DNA of 64,000 bases from Paenibacillus glycanilyticus NBRC 16618 (GTDB lineage Bacteria > Bacillota > Bacilli > Paenibacillales > Paenibacillaceae), in contig NZ_BILY01000025.1 of NCBI RefSeq assembly GCF_004000805.1, positions 1 to 64,000 on the forward strand. Direction: 5' to 3'. Made by a program: the position numbers and the translations under genes. Below the pieces are notes generated by a model. The model was not told the DNA's origin and did not search any database. It saw only the letters and a list, made by a program, of their open reading frames with translations. Positions 43,461 to 53,132 of the stretch are shown here, one piece after another (position 1 is the first letter of the stretch; each line of letters begins with the position of its first letter).

Positions 43461-43494
43461 ATGATAGCGTTCGATATAACGATTACTATCATTT
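43461..43494. promoter_or_regulatory. 8-bp inverted repeat upstream of the DUF3048 gene
   Basis: AATGATAG (43461-43468) and CTATCATT (43487-43494) are perfect inverted arms 18 bases apart, 25 bases upstream of the start codon. They may be a repressor operator; the protein is unknown. Confidence 0.4.
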
Positions 43495-43520
43495 AAACAT
43501 AAAAAGCGGGACATGTCTTC

Positions 43521-44339
43521 CTAAATACTCCAGTTATGCCATTCCTGCTGCTTCTTATCAAGCCCTTCCAGCCATTCGGAGGTCACGCGGATCGCTTCCT
43601 CCTGATGATGGCGGGTGGAGTACGTATGGTTCGCCTGGAAGATAATCTCCTTGTCGCATAACCCGTCGCTGCGCGTCCAGAATACCTTCTGGTACAGGAA
43701 GCTGTAATCGACCGGAATCAGATCATCGCTTGTGCCGTGGACAAGCAGTACTTCTCCGCCAAAGCGCGTTGCCGCTTGGAATGGCTGATGCTGCAGCAGC
43801 GATTCGAAAAATACCGGCTGAAGCGTAAAGCCCGCATAGTCCGTGCTGCCCTTCTGAACCGCCTCGTCATAACCTGCGCGTCCGACGATCCGGACAATAT
43901 CATTAAACGGATACGCAACCGGAGACCACATAACAAGACGCTTCACGCGTTTATCCCGTACCGCCGTCATAAGCGCAACCGCGCCGCCAAGGCTGTGGCC
44001 AAGCAGAACGATTCGTCTTGGGTCCACGCAATCCATGCCGGCAATGTAATCAATCACCGTGCGGGTCTGGTCAATCATGCTTTCAAAGCCAAGCGCTCCG
44101 TAATCCCCGTTGCTCTCGCCGCAGCCGCCGTAATCAAACCGGATCACGTAAGAGCCTTGCGCCGCCAGCGCTCTTGCCGTCTTAACGAACAACCGGTCAA
44201 CCCCTACGCGGCTTCCGATAAAGCCGTGGCAAATAATAATGGCCTGCTTCTTGGCATTGTCCTTCTGATGATCGCTCGGATAATGAAGCGTAGCGGTAAG
44301 CTCGAGCTCTTCATGACGCAGCAATAATTGTTTCTCCAT
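43521..44339 (-). CDS. Alpha/beta hydrolase
   Basis: A 272-aa cytosolic serine hydrolase. The nucleophile elbow is GHSLGG, the acid is in HGTSDDLIP and the catalytic His in ANHTYS. The oxyanion region is CHGFIGSR. It resembles YqkD/esterase-type proteins with no fixed substrate. ATG after GCAGGAGG. It is transcribed alone or ahead of the DUF3048 lipoprotein gene, with a spacer of 84 bases. Confidence 0.88.
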   Translation of the reverse strand: MEKQLLLRHEELELTATLHYPSDHQKDNAKKQAIIICHGFIGSRVGVDRLFVKTARALAAQGSYVIRFDYGGCGESNGDYGALGFESMIDQTRTVIDYIAGMDCVDPRRIVLLGHSLGGAVALMTAVRDKRVKRLVMWSPVAYPFNDIVRIVGRAGYDEAVQKGSTDYAGFTLQPVFFESLLQHQPFQAATRFGGEVLLVHGTSDDLIPVDYSFLYQKVFWTRSDGLCDKEIIFQANHTYSTRHHQEEAIRVTSEWLEGLDKKQQEWHNWSI

Positions 44340-44569
44340 AACGATAAGTCCTCCTGCGGTTCCATTCTTATTATCTATAATTCCTACCCGATTACTATGA
44401 ATTGTATTGGGTTCATATTATCATCCTTACGAGGATGGTGTCAATACCGTTATTCTGTCCGAATGATGAGGGTTCACCACTATAAAATGCTCTTCGGGAG
44501 GAATAGTTGTGCGGCTCCTTGCTCAATCTATAATCAGTACATTAATGTCCAACCAAGGAGATGATTCCT

Positions 44570-44689
44570 ATGCCGATGTGGATATCCTGGCTAACGGACC
44601 ATTGGCTGACGGTTCTATTGCTCGCCGGCATCGTGGTTGCCGTCGTATATATCATCCTTGAACGCAGCCTGTTGTTCTACAAGGAGTAA
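44570..44689 (+). CDS. 39-residue single-pass membrane peptide
   Basis: A small gene. ATG 44570 has AAGGAG 9 bases before it, and an ATG three codons upstream is too near that site. The peptide is MPMWISWLTDHWLTVLLLAG followed by IVVAVVYIILERSLLFYKE. One transmembrane helix (about 13-29) is flanked by Trp/Arg residues, with a short charged C-terminus. A strong hairpin terminator follows directly, which supports a separate transcript. I do not recognise it. 44340-44569 holds the divergent upstream region with no other gene. Confidence 0.6.
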   Translation: MPMWISWLTDHWLTVLLLAGIVVAVVYIILERSLLFYKE

Positions 44690-44700
44690 CCGGTCTTAAG

Positions 44701-44749
44701 AAAAAAAAAGACCTTCTTCCGCCCCGTTGGCTGGAAGAAGGTCTTTTTG
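44701..44749. terminator. Bidirectional terminator (39-aa gene and purD)
   Basis: AAAGACCTTCTTCC/GGAAGAAGGTCTTT, 14-bp stem with a 12-base loop and A/T flanks on both sides. It ends the pur operon on the minus strand and the small gene on the plus strand. Confidence 0.9.
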
Positions 44750-44762
44750 CCGTCCGAAGAGC

Positions 44763-46031
44763 TTAGCCCTTCAGCGCTTTTGCCGCAATATCGGTACGGC
44801 TGTGCATGCCGTCGAAATGAATAACGCTAACCGCTTCGTAAGCACGGGCACGCGCTTCCGCAATGTCGCGGCCGCGGCCTACAACGCCAAGCACGCGTCC
44901 GCCGCTCGTTACGATCTTGCCGTCTTTCTCCGCCGTTCCCGCATGGAACACGAGCGCGCCTTGCGCTTCAGCCGCATCAAGGCCGGTAATCTCGCGGCCT
45001 TTCGGATACGAAGCCGGATAGCCTTCCGATGCAACGATAACGCAAACAGCCGCTTCGTCGCTCCATTCCAGCTCCAGCTGGTCCAGGCGACCGTTCAGGG
45101 ACGCCAGAACGACGTCAACCAGCTCGGTCTTCAGGCGCGGCAGAACGACTTGCGTCTCAGGGTCGCCCATACGCGCGTTGAATTCAATCGTTTTGGGACC
45201 GTCCTTCGTAATCATCAGACCGGCGAACAATACGCCGCGGAACGGACGTCCTTCGCTCACCATCGCTTTCGCCGTTGGCTTGATGATGTTCTCGATCGAC
45301 TCTTCGATGATGGCCTGATCGATATGAGGCAGAGGCGTATAGGTACCCATGCCGCCCGTGTTCGGGCCTTTGTCGTTATCGTATACCGGCTTATGGTCTT
45401 GCGCCGGTACCATCGCTTTAACCGTCTCGCCGTCTACAAATGCCAGGATGGACATCTCTTGGCCTTCCAGGAATTCCTCGATAACGATCTGGTTGCCGGC
45501 TTCGCCAAACACCTTGTCGACCATCGCTTCCTTCAACGCTTTCTCCGCTTCCTCCATGGAATACGCAACCGTTACGCCTTTGCCTGCTGCAAGGCCGTCC
45601 GCCTTGATAACGATTGGAACGGATTGCTCGCGCAAATAAGTTAGAGCCGGCTCGTAGCTCGTGAACGTCTCGTATTTCGCTGTAGGAATGTTGTATTTGC
45701 GGAGCAGATCCTTCATGAAGATTTTGCTGCCTTCAATTTCGGCTGCCGCTTTGTTCGGACCGTATACCGGAATGTTATGTGCTTCGAACGCATCTACGAT
45801 ACCCGCCGCCAGCGGATCGTCCGGACCGATAAAGACGAGGTCAATCGCCGCATCCTTCGCAAACTTCACAAGCTCGTCGAATTGGTTAACCGCAATCGGC
45901 ACGCAATCGGCAATTTGCGCAATCCCCGCATTGCCCGGCGCGCAAAACACTTCCTTGACCTTCTCGCTTTTCTTCAGCGCCCAGACAATCGCATGCTCAC
46001 GTCCGCCGCCGCCAACAACTAAAATTCTCAT
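44763..46031 (-). CDS. purD: Phosphoribosylamine-glycine ligase (GARS)
   Basis: A 422-aa ATP-grasp enzyme that makes GAR from phosphoribosylamine, glycine and ATP (step 2 of IMP synthesis). The start ILVVGGGGREHAIVWAL is the classical GARS N-domain, followed by the ATP-grasp core with KADGLAAGKGV and the C-terminal ARM-like domain. It is the last gene of the pur operon. It is 129 bases from purH, the largest gap in the distal part; that gap shows no gene. Confidence 0.96.
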   Translation of the reverse strand: MRILVVGGGGREHAIVWALKKSEKVKEVFCAPGNAGIAQIADCVPIAVNQFDELVKFAKDAAIDLVFIGPDDPLAAGIVDAFEAHNIPVYGPNKAAAEIEGSKIFMKDLLRKYNIPTAKYETFTSYEPALTYLREQSVPIVIKADGLAAGKGVTVAYSMEEAEKALKEAMVDKVFGEAGNQIVIEEFLEGQEMSILAFVDGETVKAMVPAQDHKPVYDNDKGPNTGGMGTYTPLPHIDQAIIEESIENIIKPTAKAMVSEGRPFRGVLFAGLMITKDGPKTIEFNARMGDPETQVVLPRLKTELVDVVLASLNGRLDQLELEWSDEAAVCVIVASEGYPASYPKGREITGLDAAEAQGALVFHAGTAEKDGKIVTSGGRVLGVVGRGRDIAEARARAYEAVSVIHFDGMHSRTDIAAKALKG

Positions 46032-46160
46032 TGCTTCGATATACCCCCTGATATGATAGTGAGCGAATATAAATGCCTAATAGCGAAGCAGTCCTGCCGC
46101 CGCATGCCTTACCCGTGCACGCTGCGACAAGAAGCTCCGCTACCTTAAGCTTTGCTTATC

Positions 46161-47711
46161 CTAGTGTTTGAAATGGCGAACGCCCGTCATCACCATCGCG
46201 ATGTTATGCGCATTCGCTGCGGCGATCGACTCTTCGTCCTTGATCGAGCCGCCGGTTTGGATGATTGCGGTGATGCCGTGTTTGGCGGCCAGCTCAACCG
46301 TATCGCCCATTGGGAAGAACGCATCGGAAGCGAGTACCGCTCCCGCAGCTTGCTCGCCCGCTTGCTCAATGGCAATACGCGCTGCGCCTACGCGGTTCAT
46401 TTGACCTGCGCCTACGCCGATGGTCATGTTGTTTTTCGCCAGCAAAATCGCGTTCGATTTCACATGCTTCACGACTTTCCATCCGAACAGCAATTGCTTC
46501 AGTTCTTCTTCCGTCGGCTTGCGGTTCGTAACGAACTGCAGATCCGCTTCGGTCAGGCTGCGAACGTCGCTCTCTTGGACAAGCAAGCCGCCGTCAACCG
46601 TTGTCGACAGCCAGTCGGATTTGCGCTCAGCCGCGGAACCGGCCAGCTCGCCCAGCTTCAGAAGACGGATATTTTTCTTCTTCGTCAGCACTTCCAGCGC
46701 TTCAGGCGTGAAGTCCGGCGCAATGATGATTTCGAGGAAGATTTGGCTCAGCAGCTCGGCTGTTTCCGCGCCGATCGTACGGTTCGCCGCAACGATGCCG
46801 CCGAAGATCGAAGTAGGGTCGGCCGCGTATGCTTTTTGGTAGGCTTCATGGATATCTGCGCCAATGCCAACGCCGCATGGATTCATATGCTTCACGGCTA
46901 CGCAGGCTGGCTCGTCGAATTCCTTGACGATCGCAAGCGCCGCGTTCGCGTCGTTAATGTTGTTGTAGGACAATTCTTTGCCGTGCAGCTGCTCAGCCGT
47001 TGTGATGTTGCCGACAGGAGCAAGCGGTTTGCTGTAGAACGCCGCTTTCTGATGCGGGTTCTCGCCGTAACGCAGATCCTGCACTTTCTCGTAAGTAACC
47101 GTGTAAGACTCAGGCAGCTCTTCGCCAACTTGCTTCGTCAGGTAGTCCGCGATCAGCGCATCGTAGGCTGCTGTGTGACGGAATACTTTTGCCGTCAGGC
47201 GTTTGCGCGTTTCCAGCGTGGTGTCGCCGCCGGCTTTAATTTCTTCGATAACGCCAGCATAATCGTTAGCATCCACAACTACCGTTACGAATGCATGGTT
47301 TTTCGCGGCCGAACGAAGCATAGTAGGACCGCCGATATCGATGTTCTCGATTGCGTCCTCATATTCCACGTTAGGGTTTGCGATGGTTTGCTTGAACGGA
47401 TACAGGTTAACAACCACAAGGTCGATGTAGTCCAGGCCAAGCTCCTGCATAACCTTTTGATGCTCTTCATTGTCGCGGATCGCGAGAAGCCCGCTGTGAA
47501 CCGCAGGATGAAGGGTTTTAACGCGGCCGTCCAAAATTTCCGGGAAGCCTGTTACGTCGGAAATGCCGATAACCGGAATGCCTTCCTTCTCCAGCAGGTT
47601 AAACGTACCGCCAGTCGAGATGATTTGCACGCCTTGAGCTGCCAGCTCACGAGAAAATTCAACAATGCCAGTCTTGTCCGATACACTAATTAACGCTCTA
47701 CGAATTGCCAC
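46161..47711 (-). CDS. purH: AICAR transformylase/IMP cyclohydrolase
   Basis: A 516-aa bifunctional enzyme catalysing the last two steps of IMP synthesis. The N-terminal IMP cyclohydrolase begins IRRALISVSDKTG, and the C-terminal AICAR transformylase has VAVKHMNPCGVG and the Lys-His pair. Start GTG, after GAGGAGG at 9 bases, is chosen because the homologous N-terminus begins right there; an upstream ATG lies inside that ribosome site. AICAR (ZMP), its substrate, is the ligand family of the ZTP riboswitch at 25795. Confidence 0.96.
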   Translation of the reverse strand: MAIRRALISVSDKTGIVEFSRELAAQGVQIISTGGTFNLLEKEGIPVIGISDVTGFPEILDGRVKTLHPAVHSGLLAIRDNEEHQKVMQELGLDYIDLVVVNLYPFKQTIANPNVEYEDAIENIDIGGPTMLRSAAKNHAFVTVVVDANDYAGVIEEIKAGGDTTLETRKRLTAKVFRHTAAYDALIADYLTKQVGEELPESYTVTYEKVQDLRYGENPHQKAAFYSKPLAPVGNITTAEQLHGKELSYNNINDANAALAIVKEFDEPACVAVKHMNPCGVGIGADIHEAYQKAYAADPTSIFGGIVAANRTIGAETAELLSQIFLEIIIAPDFTPEALEVLTKKKNIRLLKLGELAGSAAERKSDWLSTTVDGGLLVQESDVRSLTEADLQFVTNRKPTEEELKQLLFGWKVVKHVKSNAILLAKNNMTIGVGAGQMNRVGAARIAIEQAGEQAAGAVLASDAFFPMGDTVELAAKHGITAIIQTGGSIKDEESIAAANAHNIAMVMTGVRHFKH

Positions 47712-47746
47712 GCGATATTGCCTCCTCAAAATAGGTACTTATATAT

Positions 47747-48358
47747 TTAAAGTTTAACCGTAACGATACGATCTTCCAGAGTCACGCGTCCCTCCGCAAT
47801 GGACTGCACAACCCGGGGCAGCAATTGCTGCTCGGCTGCGTGAATCCGCTCGCCTAGCGTGTCCTCCGTGTCGCCGCTTTGCACTTCAACAACGCTTTGC
47901 GCGATAATCGGCCCGCTGTCCATTCCCCCGTCCACATAATGAACGGTAATGCCCGTCACCTTCACGCCGTATTCCAGCGCTTGTCCAATCCCGTTTACGC
48001 CTGGGAAAGAAGGCAGCAAAGCCGGATGGATATTAATCATTCTGCCGTAATAAGGCTCAACGAGCACGGAAGTAATAATGCGCATATAACCCGCAAGGAC
48101 AACCAGCTCGATGCCTCGGCGCTGAAGCTCCTCCAAAATTTCGGTTTCGTATGCTTCGCGGGAAGGGTATTCCTTCGGCACAAAGAGGAAGGTATCAATC
48201 CCGGCCATGCGAGCCCGCTCCACAACCGGAGCAGCAGGCTTATCACAAACAAGAAGCTCGATGGTTGCATCGAGCCTTCCTTGCCGCACCGCATCGGCCA
48301 GGGCTTGGAAGTTCGTTCCTTGCCCTGACGCGAAGACGGCTATTCGGAGTGTTCCCAT
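47747..48358 (-). CDS. purN: Phosphoribosylglycinamide formyltransferase
   Basis: A 203-aa enzyme that formylates GAR using 10-formyl-THF (step 3). The N-terminal FASGQGTNFQAL phosphate loop, NIHPALLPSF with catalytic His, and HYVDGGMDSGPII with catalytic Asp are all in place. It overlaps the purM stop by one base (TAATG), so translation is coupled. Confidence 0.96.
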   Translation of the reverse strand: MGTLRIAVFASGQGTNFQALADAVRQGRLDATIELLVCDKPAAPVVERARMAGIDTFLFVPKEYPSREAYETEILEELQRRGIELVVLAGYMRIITSVLVEPYYGRMINIHPALLPSFPGVNGIGQALEYGVKVTGITVHYVDGGMDSGPIIAQSVVEVQSGDTEDTLGERIHAAEQQLLPRVVQSIAEGRVTLEDRIVTVKL

Positions 48359-49410
48359 TAAACGTCCGCTCCCGTGAACGTAACTACGCGGCTGCCTTCC
48401 GTTACAGTTCCGATTCGGTATGCTTTTTCGCCAAGCTCAGTCGCCACTTGAAGGGCTTTCTCCGCTTGATCTGCTGGAACCACTACGACTAACCCGATGC
48501 CCATATTAAAGGTTGTGAACATATCGCGGTTGGTGATTGCGCCTTTGTCCTGCATAAGCTGGAAGACAGGCAGAATCGGCCACGAACCGTATTCGATATT
48601 GACGTTTACGCCTTCCGGAAGAACGCGCGGGATATTCTCGATAAAGCCGCCGCCCGTAATGTGCGCCATGCCTTTTACATTTACTTGCTCGATCAGCTTC
48701 AAAGCCGATTTCACGTAGATGCGGGTAGGCTCGATCAACACATCGCCAAGAACCTCATCGTTCAGTTCAGGCAGACGTTGGTCCAGCGCGTAACCGCACT
48801 CTTCGAGAAGAAGACGGCGTACCAGCGAGTAGCCGTTGCTGTGGATGCCGCTCGATGCGAATCCGAGTACAACGTCGCCTGGAGCGATTGTCGTGCCGTC
48901 GATAATTTTCTTCTTATCCACTACGCCAACCGTAAAGCCGGCAATATCATACTCGTCGCCTTGGTACATGCCAGGCATTTCGGCTGTTTCGCCGCCAATC
49001 AGGGCACAGCCTGCTTGCACGCAGCCGTCGGAGATGCCTTTGACTACCGCTTCGATTTTTTCCGGAACGACTTTACCGCATGCCAGATAATCGAGGAAGA
49101 AGAGAGGCTCGGCGCCTTGTACGATAATATCGTTTACGCACATCGCAACTGCGTCAACGCCAATCGTGTCATGTTTATCCATCAAGAACGCCAGCTTCAG
49201 CTTCGTGCCGACGCCGTCCGTCCCCGATACGAGTACAGGCTCCTCGTATTTGTCCTTGTTAAGGCCGAACAATCCGCCAAAGCCGCCGAGATCCGTCAGT
49301 ACCTCCGGGCGGAACGTTTTCTTAACATGCTTCTTCATCCGTTCGACTGCTTCATTGCCGGCCGCAATATCGACACCGGCTTTTTTGTACGCTTCTGACA
49401 CACCAGTCAA
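48358..49410 (-). CDS. purM: Phosphoribosylformylglycinamidine cyclo-ligase (AIRS)
   Basis: A 350-aa ATP-dependent enzyme that closes the imidazole ring to AIR (step 5). AIRS motifs include the N-terminal YKKAGVDIAAG, SGTDGVGTKLKLA, and the glycine-rich loop GGGFIENIPR. The gene is 15 bases after purF. Confidence 0.96.
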   Translation of the reverse strand: MTGVSEAYKKAGVDIAAGNEAVERMKKHVKKTFRPEVLTDLGGFGGLFGLNKDKYEEPVLVSGTDGVGTKLKLAFLMDKHDTIGVDAVAMCVNDIIVQGAEPLFFLDYLACGKVVPEKIEAVVKGISDGCVQAGCALIGGETAEMPGMYQGDEYDIAGFTVGVVDKKKIIDGTTIAPGDVVLGFASSGIHSNGYSLVRRLLLEECGYALDQRLPELNDEVLGDVLIEPTRIYVKSALKLIEQVNVKGMAHITGGGFIENIPRVLPEGVNVNIEYGSWPILPVFQLMQDKGAITNRDMFTTFNMGIGLVVVVPADQAEKALQVATELGEKAYRIGTVTEGSRVVTFTGADV

Positions 49411-49425
49411 CCCCTTTTTATACTA

Positions 49426-50904
49426 TTAACAGCTGCAGCTCTTATCCGACTCTTCGTTTACCGGCGTTGGATAATCGTTATCGAAGCAAGCGAGGCACAT
49501 GCCGCGGTTGTACGCGCCGTCATTGCCGCCTACCGAATCGATAAAGCCTTCTTGACTAAGGAAAGATAAAGAGTCCGCATTGATCATTTCGCACATTTCC
49601 TGCACCGTTCTCGAAGAAGCAACCAGCTCCTTGCGGTCCGGCGTATCGATACCGTAGTAGCAAGGGTTCTTGAATGGCGGCGATGTAATCCGCACATGCA
49701 CTTCCGTCGCGCCAGCTTCGCGAAGCATGTTCACGATCCGGCGGGAAGTCGTGCCGCGTACGATCGAGTCGTCGATCATAACGACGCGTTTGCCTTCCAC
49801 GACTTTGCGCACGGCGGACAGCTTCATCTTAACGCCCTGCTCGCGAAGCTCCTGAGAAGGCTGAATAAAAGTACGGCCCGTGTATTTGTTCTTGATTAAT
49901 CCAAGCTCGTATGGAATACCCGTTTGCTCGGCATAACCGATTGCCGCCGAAATACTCGAATCCGGTACGCCGGTTACGATATCCGCATCCACGAAGGACT
50001 CCATCGCAAGCTGTTTACCCATCCGCTTACGCGCGGAGTGGATGTTGATAGTATTAATATCGCTGTCCGGACGGGCAAAATAGATGTACTCCATTGCGCA
50101 GGTTGCCCGGCGTTCCACTTCCGCGTAACGGTCCTCGCGCATGCCGTCAGCATCAAGGTACAAGAGCTCGCCAGGCTGCACGTCGCGGACGTACTCGGCA
50201 CCGATCGATTCGAATGCGCAGGATTCGGAAGAGAAGACGTATCCGTCACCCAATTTGCCCATTACGAGCGGACGAAGACCGTTAGGGTCGGAAGCTACCA
50301 GCAGCTTGTCATTGGTCATGATCAGGAACGCAAAGCCCCCGATAATGCGCTGCAGGGCATCCTTTGCCGCTTCCTCGAAGCTCTTAGGAGAACGAGCGAT
50401 CAAGTGGGCAATAACTTCGGTATCGCTGGAAGTCTGGAAGATCGAGCCTTGGCTCTCGAGCTCTTTGCGGATCTCAGGCGCATTAACGATGTTGCCGTTT
50501 GTTGCGACTGCCAGATCTCCGTCCCGATAACGGAAAATAAGCGGCTGCGCATTCGCCAGCTTGCTCTCGCCAGCGGTCGAATAACGAACGTGGCCGATAG
50601 CGCGGTTGCCGGGAAGCGACTCAATCCGCTCTTTATCGAATACTTCCTTCACAAGTCCCATGCCGCGGTGGTAGGCAAAACGGCTGCCGTTCTCCGTATC
50701 CACAGCGCAGATTCCCGCGCTCTCTTCGCCGCGGTGCTGCAGGGCGTGAAGGCCGTAATAGCTGAGGGAGGACGCGTTCGGGACGTTAAAGACCCCGAAC
50801 ACGCCGCACTCCTCGCGCAGTTTATCAAAAATATCGTCACGGCCAATGCCTTCGTTATAATGATTTCCCGTCCACAGCTTCAGCTGTTTTATTTCATCAG
50901 ACAT
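49426..50904 (-). CDS. purF: Amidophosphoribosyltransferase
   Basis: A 492-aa first enzyme of the pathway, making phosphoribosylamine from PRPP and glutamine. A short N-terminal propeptide ends before the nucleophile Cys of EECGVFGV, typical of the Bacillus-type enzyme that is processed. The PRPP motif VMIDDSIVRGTTSRRIV is intact. C-terminal Cys residues (GMCLACF, SCSC tail) fit the [4Fe-4S]-containing type. It overlaps purL by 16 bases. Confidence 0.96.
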   Translation of the reverse strand: MSDEIKQLKLWTGNHYNEGIGRDDIFDKLREECGVFGVFNVPNASSLSYYGLHALQHRGEESAGICAVDTENGSRFAYHRGMGLVKEVFDKERIESLPGNRAIGHVRYSTAGESKLANAQPLIFRYRDGDLAVATNGNIVNAPEIRKELESQGSIFQTSSDTEVIAHLIARSPKSFEEAAKDALQRIIGGFAFLIMTNDKLLVASDPNGLRPLVMGKLGDGYVFSSESCAFESIGAEYVRDVQPGELLYLDADGMREDRYAEVERRATCAMEYIYFARPDSDINTINIHSARKRMGKQLAMESFVDADIVTGVPDSSISAAIGYAEQTGIPYELGLIKNKYTGRTFIQPSQELREQGVKMKLSAVRKVVEGKRVVMIDDSIVRGTTSRRIVNMLREAGATEVHVRITSPPFKNPCYYGIDTPDRKELVASSRTVQEMCEMINADSLSFLSQEGFIDSVGGNDGAYNRGMCLACFDNDYPTPVNEESDKSCSC

Positions 50905-53132
50905 GGAATCGCATCCTTCCAGACCTTCTCCAGTTGTTGTACCGGTGCGTTTACGCCGGATTTGCCGTTTACGTTGATGGTCAGGCTGCTGCCTTTGACA
51001 GTGCCGATTGCCGCATTCACTACGCCTTGCTCGTTCAGATGCGCTTGCAATGCCGCTGCTTTCTCAGGCGTTGCCGAAAGCAGAATACGGGATTGCGATT
51101 CGCTGAACAATAGGTGATCCGGACGAAGATCCGTTGCAACGTTTACTTCTGCGCCAATGCCGCCGCTAATTGCGGATTCAGCAAGCGCGACTGCCAGACC
51201 GCCTTCGGACAGGTCATGCGCCGAAGCTACCAGACCGCCTTGGATCGCTGTCAGAATAGCGTTCAGCGTTGTCTTCTCCGTTGCCAGATCGATTTGCGGC
51301 GGACGTCCTGCCGCCGAGCCGTTCAGAGCGTAGAGCAGCTCGCTGCCGCCAAGCTCCGCTTTCGTCTCGCCGACGAGGATAATAACGTCGCCTTCTTTTT
51401 TGAAGCCTTGAGTCGTGATGTGATCCACATCATGCACGAGACCAACCATGCCGATTACCGGAGTAGGATAGATCGCGCCTTTTGCGTTCTCGTTGTACAA
51501 GCTGACGTTGCCGCCGATTACCGGCGTATCAAGCACGCGGCAAGCTTCGGACATGCCGTCTGCAGCTTTCTCGATCTGCCAGAATACTTCCGGCTTCTCC
51601 GGGCTGCCGAAGTTCAGGTTGTCCGTAATCGCAAGCGGTTCTGCGCCGGAGCACACGATGTTGCGGGCAGCTTCCGCTACGGCAATCTGGCCGCCTACTT
51701 CAGGATCAAGATATACGTAACGTCCGTTGCAGTCCGTCGTCATCGCAAGACCTTTGCGGGTGCCGCGAATCGTAACCACTGCCGCGTCGGAGCCTGGTTG
51801 AACGGCCGTCGACGTACGAACCATGTAGTCATATTGGTTATATACCCACTCTTTGCTTGCCACAGTCGGCGAAGCGAGTACTTTTTCAAGAGCACCGTTA
51901 AGGTCGGTAATTTCTTCGAAAGCAGCTGCATCCACGCTTGCGTTCTCGCGGTAGTAAGCAGGCTCGGAAGATGGCTTGTTGTATACCGGGCACTCGTCAA
52001 CGAGAGCTTTAACCGGCATGTCGGCAACTTGCTCGCCTTGGTGGAACAGGCGGAGACGGCCATCGTCGGTAACTTTTCCGACTTTCTTGCAGATAACGCC
52101 CCAACGGTCGAAAATTTCTTGCGCTTGCGCTTCATGCTGAGGCTCAACAACAAACAGCATGCGTTCTTGCGATTCCGACAGCATCATTTCGTAAGGCGTC
52201 ATGCCTGTTTCGCGCTGCGGAACTTCATCCAGGTACAATTCCAGGCCGTTCCCGGCTTTGGAAGCCATCTCTGCGCTCGAGCAAGTGAGGCCCGCTGCGC
52301 CCATATCTTGAATACCGAGTACGATGCCGGAGTTGATCAGCTCAAGCGTAGACTCCATAACGAGCTTCTCCATGAACGGATCGCCGACTTGCACCGCGGT
52401 ACGTTTTTCTTCGGATTCTTCGGACAGCTCAACCGATGCGAATGTTGCACCATGGATGCCGTCGCGGCCCGTTGCCGGACCAACGTAGAATACCGGGTTG
52501 CCAACGCCTTTTGCCACGCCGCGCTGGATTTTGTCATGATCGATAAGACCTACGCACATCGCGTTAACGAGCGGGTTGCCTTCGTAGCTCTCGTCGAACA
52601 TCACTTCGCCTGCAACGGTAGGAATACCGATACAGTTGCCGTAGCCGGCGATGCCGCTTACGACGTTCTCGAACAAGTATTTCACGCGGTCATTTTCCAG
52701 CTTGCCGAAACGAAGCGAGTTCAGCAGAGCTACCGGACGAGCGCCCATGGAGAAAATGTCGCGGATAATGCCGCCTACACCCGTTGCAGCGCCTTGGTAA
52801 GGCTCAACCGCGGACGGATGGTTATGCGATTCGATTTTGAATACAACCGCTTGGTTGTCGCCGATATCCACGATACCCGCGCCTTCGCCCGGTCCCATCA
52901 GGACACGAGGGCCTGTAATCGGGAATTTCTTCAGGATAGGCTTGGAGTTCTTGTACGCGCAATGCTCGGACCACATAACGCTGAATACGCCGATTTCCGT
53001 ATAGTTAGGTGTACGGCCGAGGAAGCCGCAGATAAGCTCAAATTCGTAATCCGATACACCGAATTGTTGATAGATCTTTTGCTCGACGATTTGTTCAGGC
53101 GTCGGTTCCTTAGCCGTTAATTGCTGCGCCAT
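50889..53132 (-). CDS. purL: FGAM synthase, large subunit
   Basis: A 747-aa synthetase subunit that turns FGAR into FGAM with ammonia from PurQ (step 4). It has the short Bacillus-type form, needing separate PurQ and PurS. Motifs include FSVMWSEHCAYKNSKP at the N-terminus and VGGIIRDIFSMGARPVA. The start at 53132 follows GGAGGGAACAAC; an upstream ATG six codons earlier lies inside this site. It overlaps purQ by 23 bases. Confidence 0.96.
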   Translation of the reverse strand: MAQQLTAKEPTPEQIVEQKIYQQFGVSDYEFELICGFLGRTPNYTEIGVFSVMWSEHCAYKNSKPILKKFPITGPRVLMGPGEGAGIVDIGDNQAVVFKIESHNHPSAVEPYQGAATGVGGIIRDIFSMGARPVALLNSLRFGKLENDRVKYLFENVVSGIAGYGNCIGIPTVAGEVMFDESYEGNPLVNAMCVGLIDHDKIQRGVAKGVGNPVFYVGPATGRDGIHGATFASVELSEESEEKRTAVQVGDPFMEKLVMESTLELINSGIVLGIQDMGAAGLTCSSAEMASKAGNGLELYLDEVPQRETGMTPYEMMLSESQERMLFVVEPQHEAQAQEIFDRWGVICKKVGKVTDDGRLRLFHQGEQVADMPVKALVDECPVYNKPSSEPAYYRENASVDAAAFEEITDLNGALEKVLASPTVASKEWVYNQYDYMVRTSTAVQPGSDAAVVTIRGTRKGLAMTTDCNGRYVYLDPEVGGQIAVAEAARNIVCSGAEPLAITDNLNFGSPEKPEVFWQIEKAADGMSEACRVLDTPVIGGNVSLYNENAKGAIYPTPVIGMVGLVHDVDHITTQGFKKEGDVIILVGETKAELGGSELLYALNGSAAGRPPQIDLATEKTTLNAILTAIQGGLVASAHDLSEGGLAVALAESAISGGIGAEVNVATDLRPDHLLFSESQSRILLSATPEKAAALQAHLNEQGVVNAAIGTVKGSSLTINVNGKSGVNAPVQQLEKVWKDAIPCLMK

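Noticed and set aside
46152..47693. 513-codon open frame opposite purH
   Set aside because: Same case: complementary to a well-recognised gene, no motif, no ribosome site.
51114..53120. 668-codon open frame on the plus strand opposite purL
   Set aside because: purL is clearly coding on the other strand, and the antisense frame gives a His/Arg/Asp-rich sequence with no domain and no ribosome site. It is a codon-bias shadow.
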